From assembly GCA_004762125.1 (NCBI GenBank), contig SIHQ01000015.1, positions 61,505 through 125,504 on the forward strand: DNA of 64,000 bases, given 5' to 3'. The position numbers were made by a program, and so were the translations under genes. Below, piece after piece: positions 25,545 to 34,600 of the stretch; within the stretch, counting starts at the first letter, position 1, and each line of letters starts with the position of its first letter. This DNA comes from Oceanospirillales bacterium. Its GTDB lineage: Bacteria; Pseudomonadota; Gammaproteobacteria; Pseudomonadales; Endozoicomonadaceae. Below the pieces are notes generated by a model. The model did not search any database, was not told the origin of the DNA, and saw only the letters and a program-made list of their open reading frames with translations.

Positions 25545-25776
25545 AAACAACAATAATAATAAAAAGTAAAATTAACCCCAGTGTGTGAAAACACACAACA
25601 ATAAAAATAATAATGGGGAGTTAGTAAGTGGATCATTTTGCTGGAAGTCATGCATAGAACGTGACAGTCATCAAAATCATACATTTATCAACGAGTCAGC
25701 GGTGAGTAATAAAAATAATAATATCGCTACTGATACACTATATAACGGAGGAATCTGATTCCTCCGTTTTTTTTTC
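25545..25776 (+). ncRNA. crcZ: CrcZ-type Hfq-sequestering small RNA (candidate)
   Basis: A predicted RNA of about 230 bases from the sigma-54 promoter to a strong terminator, with no credible ORF. It begins almost at once with AACAACAATAATAATAA (about 25547-25563), then AACAATAAAAATAATAA (about 25597-25613) and AATAAAAATAATAATA (about 25708-25723). These match the AAYAAYAA-type 'CA motifs' by which Pseudomonas CrcZ/CrcY titrate Hfq (with Crc) and relieve carbon catabolite repression. A hairpin GTGTGT-GAAA-ACACAC (25581-25596), enclosed by CCCC/GGGG, separates the first two blocks. In Pseudomonas crcZ lies between cbrB and pcnB and is driven by RpoN plus CbrB; here pcnB follows in the same place, but cbrAB is absent upstream. 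The family call rests on promoter type, motif content and synteny, not on an alignment. Confidence 0.72.
25746..25775 (+). terminator. Strong rho-independent terminator of the sRNA
   Basis: CGGAGGAAT-CTG-ATTCCTCCG is a perfect 9-bp stem with a 3-base loop, followed by nine T. Confidence 0.93.
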
Positions 25777-25962
25777 TGTTTTTCTTTCCGTTTTTTTCCT
25801 TCCAAAGCAGTGTTATCAGTACAGTCCTGAATGCTATGATGTACGCTAGATAGTTGTTGTCCGCAGGATGCATGTTCAGGTTCACTGACGCAGCAACCAG
25901 CGTAGCAACCCAGAGTCGCAGGACTAACCGAGCAACCAGCAAGATTTCATGCAGAACACACC

Positions 25963-27504
25963 ATGACAGGCACCGTTATTATCGTTTTAGTGGTGCTGGC
26001 CCTGATTATCCCGGCAGTGTACTTCTTAAAGCGCTCAAATAGCTCTCGACATGCAGAGCATCGCGACAGAAGCAATCCAGCCAGGGAACAAACTCAGCAA
26101 GATTTTTTGAATTCTGAGACAGAATCTCAGGACCAGCCGCCCGTGAGCAAACAGTCAGAATTGACGAGCAGTAGCCAGACTGTGATTTCAAGAGAACAAC
26201 ACCCAGTTTCCCGACGTGATATGAGCGAAAACGCTCTGAAGGTACTGCATCGCCTGAACAGCAATGGCTTTGATGCTTATCTTGTTGGGGGCTGTATTCG
26301 TGACCTTTATTTCGATCTACACCCAAAAGATTTTGATGTGGCCACCAACGCTACTCCTGAACAGGTTCGCAAGCTGTTCCGTAACTCGAGAGTGATAGGT
26401 CGGCGCTTTAAACTGGTTCATATCCTCTTCGGCCGGGAAATGATTGAGGTGGCTACGTTCAGAGCCAGCCATGATCAGGAAGAAGCGAGCCATAACAGGG
26501 ATAAATCACAGCACTCTGATTCCGGACGTATCCTCAGGGATAATGTTTACGGAACCATGGAAGATGACGCCATTCGCCGTGACTTTACCGTCAACGCGCT
26601 TTATTACGATGTCCGTGATTTCTCAATCATTGATTACTGTGGTGGCGTTCGTGATATCGAACAGCAAACGCTGCGGCTGATCGGTGATCCGGTTACCCGT
26701 TATCATGAAGATCCGGTTCGGATGATGCGCGCACTGCGTTTTGTCGCGAAGCTTGATTTCAAAATTGATCCTGCCACGGCAGAACCAATGTACGATCTTG
26801 CTTACCTTCTGAAAGACATTCCCTCTGCCAGACTCTTTGATGAAATACTCAAGCTGTTGCAGTCAGGTTATGGCGTAAGAACGTTTGAGTTGATGCGTGA
26901 GTACGGCCTTTTACAATACCTGTTACCGGCTACACATCATTGTATTGAAGATCAGGATGAGTTCGCTGAAAAGCTGATTAACAGTGCACTGAGAAGTACC
27001 GATAAACGTATCGCTCAAGGCAAGCCGGTTACACCCGCTTTCCTGTTTGCTGCCATGCTTTGGTCACCTATGCATCGAATGGCACGAGACCTCCGTGAGC
27101 AAGGTGTTCCTCCTATCCCCGCCATGCAGCAGGCGGCTATGACAGTACTGGATAATCAGTGCACTCATACCGCCATCCCAAAACGTTTCACCATGGTGGT
27201 TCGTGATATCTGGGAAATGCAGTATCGTCTGGAACGCCGTCAGCCCAAATCCATTGATACGATCATGGCTCATCCGAAGTTCCGTGCGGGTTATGATTTT
27301 CTGATTATCCGGGAAGAATCTGGCGAACAGCTAAACGAGGCCGGACAGTGGTGGACTGACATTCAGGACACCGCTGAGCAGGATCGTAATGCCATGATTC
27401 GTGACTTACGAGCCAAACCGGGGGCTGGTCAACGCCGCAAACGTCGTCGCCCACGCAAGAAGCCATCTCAACCAAAGATGAATCAGAATTCAGGACAGAG
27501 CTGA
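25963..27504 (+). CDS. pcnB: Poly(A) polymerase I with N-terminal membrane segment
   Basis: A 513-residue nucleotidyltransferase that adds poly(A) tails and marks RNAs for decay. The catalytic region starts near residue 85: FDAYLVGGCIRDLYFD, then HPKDFDVATNA with Asp123 and Asp125, then RRFKLVHILFG, IRRDFTVNALYYD and YHEDPVRMMRALRF. The C-terminus ends in a very basic RRKRRRPRKKPSQPK tail, as in E. coli PAP I. Unusual is the start: ATG 25963 adds a hydrophobic helix (VIIVLVVLALIIPAVYFL, residues ~5-22) and a polar linker of ~60 residues before the conserved part. No strong ribosome binding site precedes it; starting at a later codon would give a soluble enzyme. folK follows after three bases. 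Confidence 0.92.
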   Translation: MTGTVIIVLVVLALIIPAVYFLKRSNSSRHAEHRDRSNPAREQTQQDFLNSETESQDQPPVSKQSELTSSSQTVISREQHPVSRRDMSENALKVLHRLNSNGFDAYLVGGCIRDLYFDLHPKDFDVATNATPEQVRKLFRNSRVIGRRFKLVHILFGREMIEVATFRASHDQEEASHNRDKSQHSDSGRILRDNVYGTMEDDAIRRDFTVNALYYDVRDFSIIDYCGGVRDIEQQTLRLIGDPVTRYHEDPVRMMRALRFVAKLDFKIDPATAEPMYDLAYLLKDIPSARLFDEILKLLQSGYGVRTFELMREYGLLQYLLPATHHCIEDQDEFAEKLINSALRSTDKRIAQGKPVTPAFLFAAMLWSPMHRMARDLREQGVPPIPAMQQAAMTVLDNQCTHTAIPKRFTMVVRDIWEMQYRLERRQPKSIDTIMAHPKFRAGYDFLIIREESGEQLNEAGQWWTDIQDTAEQDRNAMIRDLRAKPGAGQRRKRRRPRKKPSQPKMNQNSGQS

Positions 27505-27507
27505 ACG

Positions 27508-28005
27508 ATGATTACCGCTTATATCGCACTGGGCAGTAATCTTGAAAATCCTGGCCTGCAACTACAGCGGGCTGTGGACGATCTGGACTCAGTGCCAGGT
27601 GTAAACGTTACCGGTGTCTCAAAGCTTTATGTCAGTAAACCGGTTGGTCCTCAGGATCAGCCGGATTATTGCAATGCCGCAGTAGAGATTCAGACCAGTT
27701 TGGAAGCTCTTTCTCTGTTAGATGCTCTACAAGAGATTGAGAATAACCACGGACGTGTACGAACCATTCGCTGGGGAGCCAGAACTCTGGATCTCGATAT
27801 GATTCTTTATGGCGATCAGGTCATTGAATCCGAGCGATTGGTAGTACCTCATTACCAAATGCACGTTCGAAACTTTGTTGTGCTTCCTATATTTGATATC
27901 AATCCCGATCTACTATTGCCATCAGGAAAAGCGTTGGTTCAGTTCAAAAATGAACTGGGCAGCGACGGTATTGAAATACTCGCTGAGCAATACCCATGGC
28001 TCTGA
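27508..28005 (+). CDS. folK: HPPK, folate pyrophosphokinase FolK
   Basis: A 165-residue 6-hydroxymethyl-7,8-dihydropterin pyrophosphokinase, which activates the pterin with ATP before DHPS joins it to pABA. Family marks are YIALGSNLENP at the N-terminus, the pterin-binding Tyr/Asn segment DQPDYCNAAVEI and the catalytic WGARTLDLDMILYG with the Mg2+-binding Asp pair. The gene follows pcnB after three bases, the standard gammaproteobacterial pair. Confidence 0.96.
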   Translation: MITAYIALGSNLENPGLQLQRAVDDLDSVPGVNVTGVSKLYVSKPVGPQDQPDYCNAAVEIQTSLEALSLLDALQEIENNHGRVRTIRWGARTLDLDMILYGDQVIESERLVVPHYQMHVRNFVVLPIFDINPDLLLPSGKALVQFKNELGSDGIEILAEQYPWL

Positions 28006-28056
28006 TTGTTGAGCCCTAGACCTAGACCTGCACCTGCCAGCTGCTAAGTCATTGCG

Positions 28057-28085
28057 CTGACAGTTTGTTCCGGTTTGCGTATAAT
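28057..28085 (+). promoter_or_regulatory. Sigma-70 promoter for panB-panC
   Basis: CTGACA (28057-28062), a 17-base spacer and perfect TATAAT (28080-28085), about 100 bases before the panB ATG. Confidence 0.8.
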
Positions 28086-28196
28086 CCGCTGCGACATAAT
28101 CAAGAACTTATAGTGTTCATAATTTTTCTTAGCCTGTTTAAAGTCGAGGCTGTATGAATGCTGTGCTTCTTTCAATGACTATCAAGGTCTAATTCG

Positions 28197-28991
28197 ATGG
28201 CAAAAGTCACCCTGAAAACCCTCTCCGATATGAAGCAATCGGGCGAGAAATTCACCAGCCTGACCGCCTACGATTCCACTTTCTCCAACCTTCTCAGCAC
28301 TAATGGCGTTGAAGTTATTCTGGTTGGTGACTCGCTCGGTAATGTAGTTCAGGGTCATAGCAGTACTGTTCCGGTGACTGTTGAAGATATGTGTTACCAC
28401 ACTCGTTGCGTTGCCAGTGCAGCAGGGGACTCCATGGTGATGGCTGATATGCCCTTCGCTTCTTATGCAACAGAAGAACAAGCTTTGATGAGCGCAGCCC
28501 AGCTGATGCGTGCTGGGGCAGAGATTGTCAAAATTGAAGGTGAAGGCTGGCTTCCTCCTATTGTTACCCGTCTCAAGCAACAGGGAATACCTGTTTGTGT
28601 TCACATGGGGCTGACTCCGCAGTTCGTAAACGTTCTGGGAGGTTATCGGGTACAGGGGCGTGAAGAAGAAAAAGCCAATACTTTGATCCGTGCTGCCATG
28701 GAACTGCAGGAAGCAGGAGCGGCTATGTTGCTGCTGGAATGTGTACCTGCAAATCTTGCCAGAGAAATCACCAGAGCGGTTTCAATTCCTGTCATTGGTA
28801 TTGGAGCGGGTGTCGATACTGATGCACAGGTTCTGGTTGTTTATGACATGCTGAATCTGACTGTGGGTCGCAAACCAAAGTTTGTTAAAAACTACATAAC
28901 AAATGGTGAGACCCCACAGCAGGCCGTGGCCAACTATGTGGCTGAAGTAAAAGCAGGGCAGTTCCCTGCTGAAGCGCATATTTTCCAGTAA
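28197..28991 (+). CDS. panB: Ketopantoate hydroxymethyltransferase PanB
   Basis: A 264-residue enzyme that adds a hydroxymethyl group from methylene-THF to ketoisovalerate, the first step to pantothenate and CoA. It has SLTAYDSTFSNLLS, the Mg2+-binding VGDSLGNVVQGH and DMPFASY, KIEGEGW, the catalytic Glu in LLLECVP and the IGIGAGVDTDAQVLVVYDML end. It carries its own promoter upstream and leads panC after 20 bases. Confidence 0.97.
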   Translation: MAKVTLKTLSDMKQSGEKFTSLTAYDSTFSNLLSTNGVEVILVGDSLGNVVQGHSSTVPVTVEDMCYHTRCVASAAGDSMVMADMPFASYATEEQALMSAAQLMRAGAEIVKIEGEGWLPPIVTRLKQQGIPVCVHMGLTPQFVNVLGGYRVQGREEEKANTLIRAAMELQEAGAAMLLLECVPANLAREITRAVSIPVIGIGAGVDTDAQVLVVYDMLNLTVGRKPKFVKNYITNGETPQQAVANYVAEVKAGQFPAEAHIFQ

Positions 28992-29011
28992 CAGGATTGA
29001 AGTCTGTCAAT

Positions 29012-29863
29012 ATGAAAACCCACCACTCTATTGCTGAAATCCAATCTGCTGTTGCTGCCTGCAAAGCAGAAGGAAAAAAAGTTGGCTTTGTACCCACCAT
29101 GGGTAACCTTCACGGTGGCCACCTAACGCTGGTTAAGAAAGCCAAAGAAATCTGTGATGTCGTTGTCGTTAGTATTTACGTTAACCCGCTGCAGTTTGGC
29201 CCTAACGAAGATTACGACTCCTATCCCCGCACAATGGAACAGGATCAGGAACTGCTGATTGCTCACGGTGTTGATCTGCTGTTTACTGCACAGACCACTG
29301 AAATCTACCCTGAAGGCAGTGAACACCACACACACATCAGTGTGGAGGTACTGGACGGAATGCACTGTGGCAAAAGTCGTCCTGGCTTCTTCACAGGCAT
29401 AGCGACGGTTGTAACCAAGCTGTTTAACATTGTACGTCCCGATGTCGCTATCTTTGGCGAGAAGGACTTTCAGCAGCTGACCATTATTCGCAAGATGGTT
29501 CGTGACATGTGCATGCCTGTTGAGGTCATCGGTGCAGCTATTGCCCGAGAAGAAACAGGTTTGGCCATGAGTTCACGTAATGGATACCTGACCACGAAAG
29601 AGCGCACAGAGATTGCTCCCGCTCTGTACCAGTGTCTAACCTCTGCCAGAAAAGCCATGCTCAATGGTGAGAGTGACTTTGATCTGCTGCGCCGTGATGC
29701 CTTTGCCAAAATGGCTCAGGTCGGTTTCAAACCTGACTATTTTAATATTTGCTCTACTAAAACCTTGCTAACTGCCGCCGTTGATGATCAATCTCTCGTG
29801 ATTTTAGCTGCAGGTTATCTGGGTAAAGCCCGCCTGATTGACAATATCACTGTCGACCTCTGA
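29012..29863 (+). CDS. panC: Pantothenate synthetase PanC
   Basis: A 283-residue ATP-dependent ligase joining pantoate and beta-alanine. Motifs are VPTMGNLHGGHLTLV (nucleotide-binding HxGH), VVVSIYVNPLQF, FGEKDFQQL and the KMSKS-like LAMSSRNGYL. ATG 29012 gives the family start (MKTHHSIAEIQ); an in-frame TTG at 28997 would add five residues and is less likely. In many bacteria panD follows, but here pgi does. Confidence 0.96.
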   Translation: MKTHHSIAEIQSAVAACKAEGKKVGFVPTMGNLHGGHLTLVKKAKEICDVVVVSIYVNPLQFGPNEDYDSYPRTMEQDQELLIAHGVDLLFTAQTTEIYPEGSEHHTHISVEVLDGMHCGKSRPGFFTGIATVVTKLFNIVRPDVAIFGEKDFQQLTIIRKMVRDMCMPVEVIGAAIAREETGLAMSSRNGYLTTKERTEIAPALYQCLTSARKAMLNGESDFDLLRRDAFAKMAQVGFKPDYFNICSTKTLLTAAVDDQSLVILAAGYLGKARLIDNITVDL

Positions 29864-29898
29864 GCGGTTACCAGTAAGAAAGTACTGACTATGTTTCC

Positions 29899-29948
29899 CA
29901 GTGACAGATACTCATTTCCGCAGATCTTCCCAAGAGAATCTGTCACTG
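29899..29948. repeat. Long-armed inverted repeat between panC and pgi
   Basis: CAGTGACAGAT (29899-29909) and ATCTGTCACTG (29938-29948) are perfect 11-base inverted copies with a 28-base loop. No T-run follows. It could be a weak or Rho-assisted terminator for panC or an mRNA-stabilising or operator structure ahead of pgi. Confidence 0.5.
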
Positions 29949-29991
29949 CTTCTCCCCTTCCCTATCTCCAATCATGAGGTTTTGACGCACC

Positions 29992-31635
29992 ATGACCCCT
30001 CTTAATCACCTATCTACCTCCAGTAAATTGGTTGAGCTGAAGGAACAGATGGCAGATAAGCACCTGCGAGATCTGTTTGCAGAAGACACTGGCCGTTTTG
30101 ATAAATACACCATGGAAGCCGCTGGCCTGTTTCTGGATTACTCCAAGAACCGGATCAACGACGATGTTATGTCATCTTTGATCAAAATGGCCGAAGAGGC
30201 CGAGCTGCCAAAAGCTATCAAGGCTATGTTCAGCGGCGAGAAGATTAACTACACCGAAAATCGTGCCGTTCTCCACACCGCTTTGCGTTACTTTGGCGAT
30301 AAGCCGGTTATGGTTGACGGCGAAGACGTTATGCCAAAGATCCGTGATACTCATAAGCGCATGCGTGAGATCACCGAGCAGGTTCATAGCGGTAACTGGA
30401 AAGGTCACACAGGCAAGCCTGTTAAGCACATCGTAAATATTGGTATTGGTGGTTCCTATCTGGGACTGAAGACCGCTATCAATGCTTTGACGCCTTATCA
30501 TGTTGAAGGTCTTGAGCATCATTACGTAGCCAACATTGATCCGAACGAAATCTCTGAAGTCTTCAAGAAAATCGATCCGGAAACGACTCTGTTCATCGTT
30601 GCTTCCAAGTCATTCAATACATTGGAAACCCTCCAGAACGCTCAGGCTGCACGCGGCTGGATGCTGGAAAAGGGCTGTGACGAATCAGATATTCGCAAAC
30701 ACTTTGTGGCCATTTCTACCAACCTGAGCGCCATTGACCAGTTTGGTATTGCTCAGGAAAACACTCTGCCGCTTTGGGACTGGGTGGGTGGTCGTTACTC
30801 GCTTTGGTCAACCATTGGGTTAATGACCAGCCTCGTGGTTGGTTTCGATAACTTTGAGCGTCTGCTCAAAGGTGCTGGTGAGATGGACAAGCACTTTGCT
30901 GAAGCGCCTCTGGAAAAGAACATGCCAGTCATTCTCGGTATGTTGGGTATCTGGTATCAGAACTATTTTGATGCCGAGTCCCACGCGGTAATCTCTTACG
31001 ATTACTTCCTCCGTGATTTCCCGGCTCATCTACAGCAGATGGATATGGAGTCCAACGGAAAGCGCACTCGACAAGATGGCAGTACCGTGGACTACAAGAC
31101 AGGTGCCGTCATCTGGGGCGGAACAGGTACCAATGATCAACATGCGTATCATCAGCTATTGCATCAAGGTACCCGAAACATTCCTGTTGATTTTATTGCT
31201 CCAGCTACCAGCCATAATCCGTTGGGTGAACAGCACCCATGGCTGTTTGCCAATGCACTGGCTCAGAGCCAGGCAATGATGCAAGGCAAGACAGAAGAAG
31301 AAGTTCGTGAAGAGTTAGCTGCTGCTGGCAAATCTGCTGAAGAGGTAGACTCCTTGGCGCCTCATAAGGTGATTCCGGGTAACCGTCCGAACAATATGAT
31401 TGTTCCTGAAAAGATCACACCGGAAGTCGCTGGAGCCTTGTTTGCCCTGTATGAGCAGAAGGTCTATGTACAGGGAACTCTGTGGGGTGTGAACTCTTTT
31501 GATCAATGGGGCGTTGAGCTGGGCAAGGTTTTGGGTAATCAGGTCTATGCATGCCTGAAGTTTGAAGGTGAGACTTCAGATCAGGACAATTCCACTAATG
31601 GGCTGGTGAATCGATTCAAGCAGTTTAATAGTTAA
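29992..31635 (+). CDS. pgi: Glucose-6-phosphate isomerase
   Basis: A 547-residue dimeric enzyme interconverting glucose-6-phosphate and fructose-6-phosphate. Marks are NIGIGGSYLGLK, the SIS-fold phosphate-binding FIVASKSFNTLETL, DWVGGRYSLWSTIGL and the PGI signature VIWGGTGTNDQHAYHQLLHQG carrying the catalytic His. Length matches E. coli Pgi (549). It is a single gene downstream of panBC. Confidence 0.97.
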   Translation: MTPLNHLSTSSKLVELKEQMADKHLRDLFAEDTGRFDKYTMEAAGLFLDYSKNRINDDVMSSLIKMAEEAELPKAIKAMFSGEKINYTENRAVLHTALRYFGDKPVMVDGEDVMPKIRDTHKRMREITEQVHSGNWKGHTGKPVKHIVNIGIGGSYLGLKTAINALTPYHVEGLEHHYVANIDPNEISEVFKKIDPETTLFIVASKSFNTLETLQNAQAARGWMLEKGCDESDIRKHFVAISTNLSAIDQFGIAQENTLPLWDWVGGRYSLWSTIGLMTSLVVGFDNFERLLKGAGEMDKHFAEAPLEKNMPVILGMLGIWYQNYFDAESHAVISYDYFLRDFPAHLQQMDMESNGKRTRQDGSTVDYKTGAVIWGGTGTNDQHAYHQLLHQGTRNIPVDFIAPATSHNPLGEQHPWLFANALAQSQAMMQGKTEEEVREELAAAGKSAEEVDSLAPHKVIPGNRPNNMIVPEKITPEVAGALFALYEQKVYVQGTLWGVNSFDQWGVELGKVLGNQVYACLKFEGETSDQDNSTNGLVNRFKQFNS

Positions 31636-31644
31636 GTTGGTTGG

Positions 31645-31670
31645 AGAGCAGCAATATGCGTTGTTGCTCT
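31645..31670. terminator. Hairpin between pgi and the coiled-coil gene
   Basis: AGAGCAGCAA (31645-31654) pairs with TTGTTGCTCT (31661-31670) with one G-T pair and a 6-base loop, in the convergent gap. No strong T-run. Confidence 0.5.
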
Positions 31671-31686
31671 TCACTCTGTACAGTTC

Positions 31687-34600
31687 TTAGTCCTCTTCTA
31701 TATAATCTCCTTCAGGCTGGTGATCATACCCTCCGCCCGTATGGTGCTTAATAGCTTCAAGCCAGACTTGATCAATGTACTTCTGTGAATTTTCATCAGT
31801 AATGTATTTTTTAAGCTGTTCGGTAAAGTCCCCAACAAATGCTTGTAAGCCTTGGTTCATCGTTGATAGTTGTACTAACTCATCTCTGTCGAGTTGGCTC
31901 TGTTTTTCGATTTCGTGAAGTTTACTTTCCGCTAAATTAGCTCTGGTCATTTCATTAAGATGTTTAGAGGAAACCTCCTCGATGTCGTCATTGTATACAT
32001 TCACGTTTGTTTGACGTTCAGCGGCCATTCTCGCAAGCTCTGCTTTCAGCTTAGTGATTTCATTTTGTTGCTGCCTTTCTACAGTATCCAGCCTATCGAT
32101 TTCATTCTCTTGTGATAAGTTCTTACTTTTTAGAGTTTGTTTTTCCAGTTCCAGCTTTGTAACCTTCTGTTCAGCTCTATCCAGATTGTCCTTGCTCTCC
32201 TGAACATCCCATTTCTGGTCTATCAGTTCATCTCGCTCTCGAAGTGCTATCTCTTTTTCCTGAAATAAATCATCGTAGTCTTCTTGACTGACAGTGTCTG
32301 TTCTAGCAGTGATCAGAGACGCCAGTGGGCTGACGGAATACCGTTGGTTGCTGTCTACAGGTTCATAGGTTAGTTCTGAACGTTCATTTGGGTGAGTGCT
32401 CAAGCTAAACTCTCCCTCGTCCTCTTCATTGTAATCTACAGTAGTTCTGTAGGCTGGTAGTGATGGCATAGCCCCACTGGGTCCATCCATGCCACTGATT
32501 GCAGTAACCAACTGTTTGTCAAGTGCATCATATCTTTCTTGGATGGTTGCTAACTCAGAGCGCAACTGCTGTATTTCTAGATTTTTTTCTAACAGCTTTG
32601 AATTATGCTGGCTTGTACTTTGCTCTAGAGTTTGAAGTTCTTGGGTGACTTCGGAGAGTTCTTTCTGAGCGGAATCTCTTTTTGTTTCTAGCTCTTTATA
32701 TTGTGCTTTGGATTTGTCATTAGCGGTACGAAGTGATTGATTTTCACCCTTGATGTCTTCCATACCAAGAGTTTCATCTCGAAGACGTGTGACTTCGTTG
32801 GCCAACCTGGCGTTTTCGGTACTGAGGTGATTACGAGTTGTTTCCAGCCTTGCAACTTTATTCTCTGCAGACCCAAGTTCGTTTTGAAGTTCTATGAATT
32901 TTTTTTCCGAGGTGCTACGTGCTGAATTTGCAGCCTCTAATTTTCTTTCTGTCTGTTTCTGTTTATCTTGAGCTTGATCAAGACTGCTCCGAAGCTGGTT
33001 CTTATCTGTTGTCAGGGTAACCAGTTCTGCTTTAAGACTGGATGTCACCTCAGTATGCTTTTGGGTTGCGCGTTCAAGGGACGCTTCAGCTTGACTGACT
33101 TCCTCCACTAGAACGGCAATTTTAGACTTTAGGGTTTCGACTTCAGTGTCTTTAGCTGCAATATCAGTAGTTGGTTGTTCACTCATACGGGCAAGTTGAG
33201 TGTCAAGGCGGCTCTGAAGTTCAGCATAATTACGAACTAATTGATTTTTATTTTCTCTGGCTGTGTGAAGTGAACTGTTTGCTGTATTCAACTCTGTAGT
33301 AAGAGATCGTTCTTTACCTTCAAATTCTTTTATTTTTGATCTTAGGCTGCTTATACTTTTTTGCTGGACCTGGAACTTAATCTTTTGTCCATCGACCTCA
33401 CTCTTTTCTTTTTTTAGTCCTCGCTCTGCCAATTCTCTTTGTTCAGTGAGGTTTTTGATTTGAGCGTTTGCCTGAACTTTATCCTTTTCTAACTGTTTTA
33501 ATTCAGCTCTCTGGTCAGCATTCTGCTGCTGTACAGCTTCTAGTGTTTTTACTTTCTCTCGGGTAGCGGAAAGATCGCTCTTTGCCTGCTTAAGTTCTCG
33601 CTTCAATTTTGGTTCAGATACTTTAAGTTTTTCGTACAGTCCTTGGGATTCAGCTTGTTGTGCTTGTGCGTTTTTAAGCTCTTCATTCGAGGTTTTGAGT
33701 TGAGCCTGCAGGCGGATATTTCTGCTTACCAAAGAGTGCGAATTCTTCTGAGTTTTAATAAGTTCGTCTTTCATCGTTTTGGCATTTTTAGCCAGCTCTT
33801 GGGTAGTCTCAAGTTCAGATTTCAGTCTGGCTAGATCGCTTTTCTCTTTCTCCAATTGGTTTCTTAGAAGAGCATTAGCTTCAGACATCGTGAGCTTTTC
33901 TTGTCCCATGTATTTCAGTTTACTACCCAAATCAGATTCAAGTTTTGCCAAACGAGTTTGTGACATATCTTTTTCGTTCTGGAGTTTTAGCTGCCGTTCT
34001 GAAAAGGCAGCAATTTGTCGTTCAGCTTCATGCAATTTACTGTTTAATACGGTGATTTCTTCTTCATTGATTTTTTTGGTATCAGTAACTGCTCTAGCAA
34101 ACTGTTGTTGTGATCTCACATAATTTTTATGTTTAGCAACGCTTTCTTCTAGTTCATCTTTTTTAGTTTGCAGATATTCCATCTGATCTTGGAGTTTTGA
34201 AATATTACTTTCTGCTCTCTGAAGCTCAAGACGTTGTTCGTATAACTGGCTAGTTAATTCTTGTTCTTTTATTTTAGAACTTTCTTGCAAAGCAACGTAG
34301 TCATTACTCCATCCCTGATTAATTTCTGTCAGATCGCTGACCTTGGCAACCTGATCACTATAGAGATGGGAATATTGTTCAGCTTCTTGCCTCTTTGTAG
34401 AGAGTTCAGATTGAAGAGCCTCTTGATCTCTCAGATGAGTACTGGACTCTCGAATTTGACGGGTCAGTTCAGTGACCTGGTGCTTGGTACTTTTTAATTC
34501 GGTGTCTACCTGTCCATAAGCTCTATAGTTTGTATCTGAACGCTGTTCAGCGTCACTAAGCTGAGAACTTAGCTGATCATTCTTAGCCTTAAGTTCACCA

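Noticed and set aside
25457..25684. 75-codon minus-strand ORF in the sRNA region
   Set aside because: Low-complexity Tyr/Phe/Cys product arising from the A-rich motifs; the plus-strand promoter and terminator explain the region better.
25545..25776. CsrB/RsmY-type RNA as the identity of the small RNA
   Set aside because: Several GGA triplets occur, but few are in ANGGA form or in hairpin loops; the AAYAAYAA blocks, RpoN promoter and pcnB synteny fit CrcZ better.
33779..34123. Plus-strand hydrophobic ORF inside the coiled-coil gene
   Set aside because: Antisense of Glu/Lys/Gln-rich heptads automatically gives Ser/Phe/Leu-rich frames; not a real membrane protein.
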